Positions 17,539-23,851 of a stretch of 64,000 bases of DNA are shown one piece after another. Numbering within the stretch: the first letter of the stretch is position 1; every line of letters begins with the position of its first letter. The notes under the pieces are model-generated. The model had not been told where the DNA came from. It ran no database searches and saw only the letters and a program-made list of their open reading frames with translations. Both the position numbers and the translations under genes were made by a program. Origin of the DNA: Amycolatopsis saalfeldensis (GTDB lineage Bacteria > Actinomycetota > Actinomycetes > Mycobacteriales > Pseudonocardiaceae); contig NZ_FOEF01000015.1 in assembly GCF_900110575.1 (NCBI RefSeq), positions 1-64,000 on the forward strand, given 5' to 3'.

Positions 17539-17894
17539 CCACCACGCTGGTCGTCCTGACCGTGGCCGACATCGTGCTGCTGATCGCGGGGCTGGCGGTG
17601 TACCTGTTCTGGGTGGGCACGCTGCTCGCCCGCATCGCGGCGAACCTGGAGGACTGTGCGGAAACGGTCCGCCGCGTCAACGTCCACGCCGCGGCGATCG
17701 TGCCGGGTGTCTCGCACATCAACCGCACCGGCGGGGTGGTCGCGGGGGCGCTGCCGCTGCTTTACGGGATGGCGGAAGAGATCGTGGCCGGCGCGACTTA
17801 CGCTCCGCCGACGGAGGCGCGTCCGCCCGCGCGGCCTGCCTCGGGTACCCGGCGGTCCCGGCTGCACGACGCGGTGGGGTTCGCGCCCCGCTGA
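17535..17894 (+). CDS. tiny membrane protein 5 of 5 (cox operon)
   Basis: This 119-residue protein is the longest of the five. It has a transmembrane helix at about 6-30 (LTVADIVLLIAGLAVYLFWV), a tail with NVHAAAIVPGVSHINRTGGV at about 49-68, and a disordered basic Pro/Arg-rich end. It overlaps the fourth gene by 4 bp (ATGA). It ends the rightward cox transcript and faces the leftward gene at 17925 with a 30-bp spacer. The set may form a helical membrane scaffold for CO dehydrogenase or CoxG; this is an inference from position only. Confidence 0.75.
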   Translation: MTTTLVVLTVADIVLLIAGLAVYLFWVGTLLARIAANLEDCAETVRRVNVHAAAIVPGVSHINRTGGVVAGALPLLYGMAEEIVAGATYAPPTEARPPARPASGTRRSRLHDAVGFAPR

Positions 17895-17924
17895 GCGGCG
17901 CCGGGCCGGTCAGTCGCCGGTGAA

Positions 17925-18233
17925 CTAGTCGCCGATCGACTCCCATTCGAACTGCTCGATCCACCCCGTCTTGCCGTCGCACCAGCCGAGCAGGGCGTCG
18001 CCGACCTTGTCCCGGGAGACGGTCAGCGTCTTGAAGTGCTGGTCCGGCGAGCCCGCGCGGTGCTCGAGCTGGTAAACGCCGTTCGGCCGGAACCAGACCT
18101 GGATGTAGAGGTCGTCGTGGGCGCCGTCGACGATGACGTGACCGTCGCGCGGCAGAGCTTCGAGCACCGCGCGGATGTTGTCCTCCGTGGGCTTGGCTAC
18201 GTTCAGCCCGCCTGATGTGCGCAGTACCGCCAT
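17925..18233 (-). CDS. hypothetical protein, possibly last gene of the coxDE operon
   Basis: This 102-residue protein was not recognised. It is soluble and has the segments DGHVIVDGAHDDLYIQVWFR, GVYQLEHRAG and WCDGKTGWIEQFEWESIGD, the look of a small TY-Chap or Imm1-like alpha/beta protein that senses or binds a partner. It follows the GIY-YIG-like gene after 42 bp in the same direction. It may be co-transcribed with coxD and coxE or have its own promoter. Confidence 0.6.
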   Translation of the reverse strand: MAVLRTSGGLNVAKPTEDNIRAVLEALPRDGHVIVDGAHDDLYIQVWFRPNGVYQLEHRAGSPDQHFKTLTVSRDKVGDALLGWCDGKTGWIEQFEWESIGD

Positions 18234-18275
18234 GCCGGTGTCCCCCTCGTGCTCGATCGGCCCAGTCTACGCGGA

Positions 18276-18665
18276 TCACCGGGTGTGCCCGATCCAGTTC
18301 TCGTGCCAGCTGGGCTCGAACTGCTCGGCGTTGCAGCGCGGGCGGTAGGCCGCCGTCAGCTCGCGGACGATCTGCTCGCGGTGCGCGGGCAGGCCGCCCG
18401 GGACCTCGTAGGTGCAGATGTGCACCTTCCACCGTGAGCCGGCGCGGGCGATCCAGCAGGCGGCACGCGGGTGGCGGAACGGGAAGTGCTCGCGCGAAAG
18501 GTCTTCGCCGTGCCCGACGTAGATCACCGCGTAACGCTCGGGCCGGGTTTCGGGGTCCGGTTTGTACAGCACGGCATACACCGCGGCGACCGGCGGCGGG
18601 GTCCAGCCGCCGAGGAGGCGGGGGCCGTCGAACGGGTAGCCGGCGGCCGGGCCGAGGCGGATCAT
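18276..18665 (-). CDS. GIY-YIG-like small protein
   Basis: This 129-residue protein has the layout of a GIY-YIG nuclease core: VYAVLY (about 28-33) in place of GIY, then YAVIYVGHGEDLSREHF (YVG for YIG, followed by the conserved Arg and His region), and a C-terminal REQIVRELTAAYRPRCN with the conserved Glu and final Asn. Its start overlaps the stop of the 89-residue gene by 4 bp, so it is translated with the coxE transcript. No link of a GIY-YIG protein to CO oxidation is known to this annotator, so the role is open. Confidence 0.55.
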   Translation of the reverse strand: MIRLGPAAGYPFDGPRLLGGWTPPPVAAVYAVLYKPDPETRPERYAVIYVGHGEDLSREHFPFRHPRAACWIARAGSRWKVHICTYEVPGGLPAHREQIVRELTAAYRPRCNAEQFEPSWHENWIGHTR

Positions 18666-18931
18666 TCGTCCTCGCCGACGGCTTCCACCCGGCCGACCGG
18701 GCACGGCGGCAGCCCGGCGGCCGCGGCGGCGCGGCGGAACTGGGCCGTCGCCAGCGCGACGGCCTGTTCCCGGTCCGGCGCGTCGACCAGCAGCCGCGCG
18801 CCGTAACGGCTGGTGCCGATCCCGCTGGCGATGCCGCCCGCGGGCGCGACCGCGTCGGCCAGCTCCACGATCTCCTCGCGGGTGAACACGCGATCGCCGT
18901 CCGCTTCGATGCCCACACTCCACCGTTTCAC
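18662..18931 (-). CDS. small hypothetical protein between coxE and the GIY-YIG-like gene
   Basis: This 89-residue protein starts at GTG, which overlaps the coxE stop (GTGA), and ends in an ATGA overlap with the next gene. Its sequence begins VKRWSVGIEADGDRVFTREE and contains ELADAVAPAGGIASGIGTSRYGARLLV, an alpha/beta protein reminiscent of small ligand-binding or ferredoxin-fold domains. No family was assigned. Tight coupling on both sides supports it as real and as a partner of CoxE. Confidence 0.65.
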   Translation of the reverse strand: MKRWSVGIEADGDRVFTREEIVELADAVAPAGGIASGIGTSRYGARLLVDAPDREQAVALATAQFRRAAAAAGLPPCPVGRVEAVGEDE

Positions 18932-20046
18932 CGCTGCTCCTGACCGAGCCCGGGCAGCAGCGCCGCCAGCTCTTCCAGACTGCGCAGATCGTGCCCGGAC
19001 ACCAGCAGGTCCACGTGCGGCGCCGCCACCATCAACCCGACCGTGCCGCCGGGGCCCCGGTGCGGGTTCGTCCACACGAGACGGTGGCTCAGCCGGGAGA
19101 GCCGGGCCATGGCGTTCGCCAGCACGTCCGGGTCGCCGCGGTCCAGCCCGTCGGAGCAGATCACCACCACGCCGCCGCGGCACAGCCCGCGCCGCCCCCA
19201 GGTGCGGACGAACTCGTCCAGCGACGCGCCGATCCGCGTCCCGCCCTCCCAATCGACGACCGCCTCGGCCGCGCGCGCCAGCGCCTCGTCGACGTCGCGG
19301 GTCCGCAGCCGGTCGGTGATCCGGCTCAGGCGCGTGCCGAAGCAGAACACCTCGACCCTCGCCGCGGCATGGCGCGCGGAGTAGGCGAACTGCAGCAGAT
19401 TGCGTGAGTAGTCGGCCATCGAGCCGGAGATGTCGAGGATGAGGATCAGCGGGCGCAGCCGCGTCCGGCGCTGCCGCCACCGCAGCTCGCCGGGCTCGCC
19501 GAAGCTGCGCAGTGAATCGCGGACCGTGCGTCGCAGGTCCGGCGCCCGGCCGGAGCGAGCCGGGCGCGTGCGGCGAGTGCGGCGGCGCGGCGGGGTCAGC
19601 CGGATCCTCGCCATCATGCGTCGGATCGCCGCCAGCTCTTTGTCGGTACAGGCGCCGAAAGCCTTGTGCTTCACCGTGTCCACATCGGACGCGGCCAGGC
19701 CGAGCAGCGTGTCGGTCTCCCGTTCCTCGCCGGTGCGCTCCGGTTCCGGCAAGGCGAGCGCCGCGTCGTCCGCCGCCTCGGCCGTCAGCTGAAGCAGCTC
19801 GGCCACGGGGCCTTCGGCGTCCAGGAAGTAGCGGCGGAACACCTCGTCGTACCGCGGTCCGTCCTCGTGCCGCTTGAGCAGCGCGGCGTGCCCGGCCCAG
19901 TAGAGGTCGAGCAGGTCGCTCGGGTCGAGCGCGGTCATCGCCCGGCAGTAGGTGAGCACGTCACCGGAGCCGACGGGCAGCCCGGCTTCCCGCAGTGCGC
20001 GGGCGAAGCCGACGAGCACCCGCACCAGCGCGGCCCGCTCAGGCAC
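18928..20046 (-). CDS. coxE: CoxE, von Willebrand factor A (VWA) domain protein
   Basis: This 372-residue protein has an N-terminal helical region that starts like CoxE/YehP proteins, an Arg-rich basic patch at about 153-176, and a VWA domain with the metal-ion site DISGS at 205-209. The domain continues with RIGASLDEFVRTWG and VICSDGLDRGD. CoxE acts with the MoxR-type ATPase CoxD in a chelatase-like pair that, in Oligotropha, is needed to mature the Mo-Cu centre. Its GTG start overlaps the end of coxD by 8 bp. Confidence 0.9.
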   Translation of the reverse strand: MPERAALVRVLVGFARALREAGLPVGSGDVLTYCRAMTALDPSDLLDLYWAGHAALLKRHEDGPRYDEVFRRYFLDAEGPVAELLQLTAEAADDAALALPEPERTGEERETDTLLGLAASDVDTVKHKAFGACTDKELAAIRRMMARIRLTPPRRRTRRTRPARSGRAPDLRRTVRDSLRSFGEPGELRWRQRRTRLRPLILILDISGSMADYSRNLLQFAYSARHAAARVEVFCFGTRLSRITDRLRTRDVDEALARAAEAVVDWEGGTRIGASLDEFVRTWGRRGLCRGGVVVICSDGLDRGDPDVLANAMARLSRLSHRLVWTNPHRGPGGTVGLMVAAPHVDLLVSGHDLRSLEELAALLPGLGQEQR

Positions 20047-20914
20047 CGGAAGTGACCTCCGCGAGGTGCTCGCGCACCACGTCGAGATCGTCGCGGTCCT
20101 TGACCACGGCGCCGAGCGTGTCGGCGGCGGACCGCTCGTCCAGCTCGTCCTCGCCGAGGAACCGGAGCATGCGGGCCCAGTCGATCGTCTCGGCCACCCC
20201 GGGCGGTTTGGCCAGGTCCAGCTCGCGCAGCCGCTGCACGGCGGCGACCACCTTCCGGGCCAGCGCCGCGGACACCCCGGGCTCGCGCACCAGCACGATC
20301 TCCACCTCGCGCTCGGCCGGCGGATAGCCGAGCCAGTGGTACAGGCAGCGGCGCTTGAGCGCGTCGTGCAGCTCCCGCGTGCGGTTCGACGTGAGGACCA
20401 CCAGCGGCGGGCTCGGCGCGACGATGGTGCCGACCTCCGGCACGGTCACCTGGAAGTCCGACAGCAGCTCCAGCAGGAACGCCTCGAACTCGTCGTCGGC
20501 GCGGTCGATCTCGTCGACCAGCAGCACCGCGCGGTCGCCGGCGCGGACGGCGGCCAGCAGCGGGCGTTCGAGCAGGAACTTCGGCCCGAACAGCTGCTCC
20601 ACCACCGCGTCCGCGGCGGCCTCGCGGTCCTGCAGCGCGCGGATCTGCAGCAGCTGACGGGCGTAATCCCATTCGTAGAGCGCCTGCGCGGTGTCGATGC
20701 CCTCGTAGCACTGGAGCCGGATCAGCCGTCGCTCGAACACCGCCGCGATCGTCCTGGCCACCTCGGTCTTGCCGACGCCGACCTCGCCCTCCAGCAGGAT
20801 CGGGCGGTGCAGCGAGAGCGCGACGAGCAGCGCGGTGGCGAGGCCGCGGTCGGCTAGGTAGCCGCCGTCGCGCAGCGATCCGGTGAGGCCGGCGACGGTG
20901 TCCGGGTAGTCCAT
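20039..20914 (-). CDS. coxD: CoxD, MoxR-family AAA+ ATPase
   Basis: This 291-residue MoxR-type ATPase has Walker A GEVGVGKT (43-50), Walker B VLLVDEIDRAD (about 127-137), and sensor 1 in LTSNRTREL. CoxD unfolds or remodels apo-CO dehydrogenase so that sulfur and copper can be inserted. It lies upstream of coxE in a leftward operon and follows an 82-residue small gene by 9 bp. Confidence 0.92.
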   Translation of the reverse strand: MDYPDTVAGLTGSLRDGGYLADRGLATALLVALSLHRPILLEGEVGVGKTEVARTIAAVFERRLIRLQCYEGIDTAQALYEWDYARQLLQIRALQDREAAADAVVEQLFGPKFLLERPLLAAVRAGDRAVLLVDEIDRADDEFEAFLLELLSDFQVTVPEVGTIVAPSPPLVVLTSNRTRELHDALKRRCLYHWLGYPPAEREVEIVLVREPGVSAALARKVVAAVQRLRELDLAKPPGVAETIDWARMLRFLGEDELDERSAADTLGAVVKDRDDLDVVREHLAEVTSGA

Positions 20915-20923
20915 CCCCGCGCG

Positions 20924-21172
20924 CTACGCGTTCTCGTCCGCGCCCAGCACCAGGTCGCGGACAGTGCCGGTGCCGGGCTTGAGCTTGCCCTCCTTGGCGA
21001 GCTGCGTCTTCCAGGCGTCCCGCAGGTCACCACCGCCGGCCAGCCCCTCGAAGCCGACCGCCGACATGTTCTTGCAGGTCCGCTGCGGGCCGCAAGCCGC
21101 TTCCAGGTCTTCGCTGCGCTGGCCCCGGGCGCTCCAGAGCTCGCGCAGGACCTGCCGTGCGTCGTCGTCCAT
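20924..21172 (-). CDS. small hypothetical protein leading the coxDE operon
   Basis: This 82-residue protein is acidic and starts MDDDARQVLRELWSARGQRS. It contains two Cys (AACGPQRTC) and ends in GTVRDLVLGADENA. No family was recognised. It is the first gene of the leftward coxD-coxE operon and is divergent from lysR, with the shared 18-bp element 40 bp upstream of its ATG. It could be a maturation helper or a regulator partner; both are guesses. Confidence 0.6.
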   Translation of the reverse strand: MDDDARQVLRELWSARGQRSEDLEAACGPQRTCKNMSAVGFEGLAGGGDLRDAWKTQLAKEGKLKPGTGTVRDLVLGADENA

Positions 21173-21212
21173 GGCGCGACGCTAAGCCCGCCGCGGCGTC
21201 CGGTCACCGCTG

Positions 21213-21230
21213 GATTAACCCTTTGCTTAA
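21213..21230. promoter_or_regulatory. second copy of the 18-bp cox regulon element
   Basis: The sequence is the exact reverse complement of 10845-10862. It lies 42 nt before the ATG of the LysR gene, in the same orientation to that gene as the first copy is to coxM1, and 40 bp from the start of the coxDE operon. This fits a site through which the LysR regulator controls itself and both cox operons. Confidence 0.7.
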
Positions 21231-21272
21231 GGAGTATTGTCGCCTCGCCGGGGTCACAGAGAGTATTTGCGC

Positions 21273-22220
21273 ATGACACTGGGCCAGCTCAACGCGTTCG
21301 TCCTGGTCGCCAGGCTCGGCTCGGTCACCGACGCGGCCAAGGCGCTGGGCGTGAGCGAGCCCGCGGTGTCCCAGGCGCTGGCCGCGCTGCGCCAGCACCA
21401 CGGCGACAAGCTGCTGATCAAGCGCTCCGGCGGGATGACGCTCACCGCGGGCGGCAGCCGGCTGCTCCCGATCGCGTCGCAGATGGTGGCGCTCGGCGCC
21501 GAGGCCGACGCCGCCGTCCGGCAGGCCAACGGCGTCGCGGCCCGCCTGCAACTGGCGGTGACCAGCGAGATCGCCGAGTTCGTCGCCAACCCGCTGCTGG
21601 AGGCGTTCACCCGGAGATCGGGGAATTCGATCGACGCGTCGGCGGGCCTGGCCCGCACGTCGGAGCTGCCGGTGCTGGTCGCGAATCGGCTCGCGGACGT
21701 CGCGCTCGGCCCGAGCCTCACCGGCGACCCGGGCCAGGACCTCGACAGCGTGCCGATCTTCCGCGCGTCGCTGGTCGTGGTCGGCTCGCCGCACTGCCGC
21801 CACCAGGGCAGCCCGGCGCACTGGCCGTGGCTGCTGGACCCGGCGGGCGCCGACGCGGGCAGCGACACCGGCCGCTTGCTCCGCCGCCTGGGCGTCCCCG
21901 ACGACGCCATCCAGGTCTTCCCGAACCAGACGGCCGCCTGGTCGGCGGCCGCCAGCGGGGGCGGGGTTTCGGTGGCGCTGGAACACCTGGTGGCCCCGCA
22001 GCTGCGCCGCCACGAGCTGACCGTGGTCCCGACCCGTCACACGCCGATGTCCGTGTGCTGGTTCGTGACCACCCTCCCCACCGACCGCCGCACCGGCGTG
22101 GCCAACTCGCTGCGCCACTTCCTCAGCACCCCGGCGGCGATGCATGTGATGCGCGCCCCCGGCAGCGGGGTGCCCCCGTCACGCTTCCGGCCGCCGGTTT
22201 ACGTGACGATCTGGAGCTGA
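21273..22220 (+). CDS. LysR family regulator of the cox region (CutR-like)
   Basis: This 315-residue protein has a LysR winged helix at 1-60 (MTLGQLNAFVLVARLGSVTD, then GVSEPAVSQALAALRQH) and a substrate-binding domain from about residue 90. In mycobacteria a LysR regulator (CutR) is needed for CO dehydrogenase expression, and the same element seen here stands before coxM1. The C-terminal 20 residues are a Pro/Ser-rich extension. The ATG at 21273 starts the standard LysR N-terminus. It is divergent from the coxDE operon. Confidence 0.88.
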   Translation: MTLGQLNAFVLVARLGSVTDAAKALGVSEPAVSQALAALRQHHGDKLLIKRSGGMTLTAGGSRLLPIASQMVALGAEADAAVRQANGVAARLQLAVTSEIAEFVANPLLEAFTRRSGNSIDASAGLARTSELPVLVANRLADVALGPSLTGDPGQDLDSVPIFRASLVVVGSPHCRHQGSPAHWPWLLDPAGADAGSDTGRLLRRLGVPDDAIQVFPNQTAAWSAAASGGGVSVALEHLVAPQLRRHELTVVPTRHTPMSVCWFVTTLPTDRRTGVANSLRHFLSTPAAMHVMRAPGSGVPPSRFRPPVYVTIWS

Positions 22221-22223
22221 CGC

Positions 22224-22236
22224 GCGGGTTTCCCGC
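22224..22236 (+). terminator. weak hairpin after lysR
   Basis: GCGGG-TTT-CCCGC lies four bases after the lysR stop codon. The stem is only 5 bp, so termination here is likely but not certain. Confidence 0.35.
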
Positions 22237-22239
22237 ACG

Positions 22240-22490
22240 GGGTGGCCTTGCGGGCCGCCGTTCCCGGCAGCGTGCCTCGGGTCAGCGGGGTTTCCAGTGG
22301 TGTGACTTCGCGGCTGCGGGTTCCGGACAGCGTGACTTGCGGCCGCGGAATTCCACATGGCGTTATAGGGCGGCGAGGGGGCTCTCGGACCCTCGGTTTC
22401 CGAGCGGCGAGGTGTCCGGGCCGCGGGATTCAGGGCGGCGGTACTTTCGAACGGGGCCCGGGGCTCGGCTGTGCGGCCGAGCCGACCCGG
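22240..22490. repeat. degenerate ~30-bp tandem repeats, no gene
   Basis: This part of the 812-bp spacer between lysR and the gene at 23033 has no convincing reading frame. It shows decayed repeats about 30-31 bp long. The clearest pair begins with GTGACTT, then a GC-rich stretch ending in TTCC, at about 22300 and 22331; weaker units lie before and after it. It looks like a decayed minisatellite, possibly the same class as the repeat at 23539. The rest of the spacer (22720-23030) shows only a CCACAGTGGAC motif at 22873. Confidence 0.4.
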
Positions 22491-22500
22491 GCCGGATTTC

Positions 22501-22716
22501 CTACCGGGGCGCCGGTTTGCGCGTGTTGCCGGTCACCATGTTCCCGAGGCTCACCCCGACGCCGACTCCCACCTCGGCCGCCCAGGCGACCCCGAGGGCC
22601 GTCGTCAGGGCGATGCTCAGGACCAGGCCCGGTTCTTCCTTGTGGGACAACAGTTGTGCTCCTTCAGGGGTTCTTCGCCCGGCAACTGCCGGGATGTCCT
22701 TCACTGATGCGGTCAT
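22501..22716 (-). CDS. orphan small protein with glycine-zipper-like helix
   Basis: This 71-residue frame starts MTASVKDIPAVAGRRTPEGA and has a hydrophobic segment at about 30-59 that includes ALTTALGVAWAAEVGVGVGV, a Gly-zipper-like helix. It is followed by a short basic end. A leader with a charged N-terminal half and a Gly/Val-rich hydrophobic half also suits a small secreted or membrane-active peptide. There is a weak ribosome site (GGTGAT) before the ATG. No modification or immunity gene lies next to it, so this is only a candidate gene in a repeat-rich spacer. Confidence 0.4.
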   Translation of the reverse strand: MTASVKDIPAVAGRRTPEGAQLLSHKEEPGLVLSIALTTALGVAWAAEVGVGVGVSLGNMVTGNTRKPAPR

Positions 22717-23032
22717 GGATCACCGTCCGTCGTGTCGCCTGCCGGCCGTCCTGCGGAGATCCGGCCGCGCTGCGGCATCGTCGCCGCGGCACGAACGGCA
22801 TCCACGCTAGCAACGTCCGCCGATCCTGCCAGGCCCTTCACTCGGACGTTGCAATGACGGCAGCGGCAATGACCACAGTGGACTGAACGATCCGGCCACG
22901 TCGGCGCCGGTGGTGACCCGGCCGGCCGGATTGCGGGGAGCGGGTGAAAAAGCCGCCATCGTTGTCATCCCGGGCCGTGACGAACCGGGCGCGGGGGCCG
23001 GACCTCGCGGCGGTCCGGCCCCGCGCTCGGGT

Positions 23033-23356
23033 TCAGTCGATCCGCAGCTCGCCCATCGGGCCCCAGCCGGTGCCGGGGGTGTCGACGCTGACGATCTCCG
23101 GGGTGCGGGCGATGACGCCGGGCATCCAGCCCATCGCCGTCTTGAAATGGGCCGAGCCGACGTGCGCGGAGCCGGCCTCGGGGGAGGCGAAGGCCTCGAC
23201 CAGGACGAACTGGTTCGGCACGTCGACGCTGCGAGACCACTCGAAGAACAGGTTGCCCGGCTCGCGACGGGTGGCGAGGGTGAACTCCTCGACCAGGCCG
23301 AGCCAGTCCTCACCCCGCTCGGGGCGGATCGTGAACTTGACGACGATGAAGATCAT
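23033..23356 (-). CDS. antibiotic biosynthesis monooxygenase (ABM)-fold protein
   Basis: This 107-residue protein starts MIFIVVKFTIRPERGEDWLG and has the dimeric alpha+beta barrel pattern of ABM/YgiN-like proteins, with EPGNLFFEWSRSVDVPNQF and VLVEAFASPEAGSAHVGSAH as the conserved core. YgiN/YdhR relatives act on quinones or as heme-like monooxygenases without cofactor. It lies after groEL on the same strand, separated from it by a 30-bp tandem repeat region; whether it is part of the propane monooxygenase transcript is unclear. Confidence 0.75.
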   Translation of the reverse strand: MIFIVVKFTIRPERGEDWLGLVEEFTLATRREPGNLFFEWSRSVDVPNQFVLVEAFASPEAGSAHVGSAHFKTAMGWMPGVIARTPEIVSVDTPGTGWGPMGELRID

Positions 23357-23538
23357 GGGTGCCCTCCGAAGAAACCCGGTGAATGACCAGCGAGAACAAT
23401 TCCGGGCGTGGGCCGGGCGCCGCGACCACCCGTGCCCACGACCGGCCGGCACCCGGCGGGCGTCCCGCGCCGGGTACCGAGTCCGATGTCCGAGCGCCGC
23501 CCCACGCTCGGCGAGCCCCAACCCGGCACGCCTGCGTC

Positions 23539-23835
23539 AGGCGAGGCCCGATCCGGCCGAGCCACGCCAGGCGGGCCCGGAACCGGTTGGCCCACATCAG
23601 GCGGGACCCGAACCGGCCAGGCCCGCGCCAGGCGAGCTCGGAACCGGTGGGTCCGCGCCAGGCGAGGCCCGATCCGGCCGAGCCACGCCAGGCGGGCCCG
23701 GGGCCGCGATCCGGCAGATCCGCGCCCGGCGCGACCCTGAACCGGTGGGCCCGCACCTGGCGGGACTCGATCCGGCAGGCCCGCACCTCGCGAGGCCCGC
23801 ACGAGGCGAGACCCGAACCGGCCAAACCGCGCCGA
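23539..23835. repeat. 30-bp minisatellite between groEL and the ABM gene
   Basis: About ten tandem units of about 30 bp start with AGGCG(A/G)G and contain GAACCGG or GATCCGG and a GCCxxCGCC end. Five clear units start at 23539, 23569, 23599, 23630 and 23660; the first and fifth are identical over 30 bp, and later ones decay towards 23835. A 30-bp period is ten codons, so frames stay open on both strands and give meaningless decapeptide repeats. The rest of the 495-bp spacer (23357-23538) carries no recognisable gene. Confidence 0.75.
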
Positions 23836-23851
23836 GCGGGGCCCCGACCGC

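Noticed and set aside
22242..22886. A 214-codon plus-strand frame in the spacer after lysR.
   Set aside because: It has an Arg/Gly-rich shadow composition, no ribosome site and decayed repeats; no family was recognised.
23539..23835. A CRISPR array.
   Set aside because: Units are joined directly with no unique spacers, and no cas gene is present in the window.
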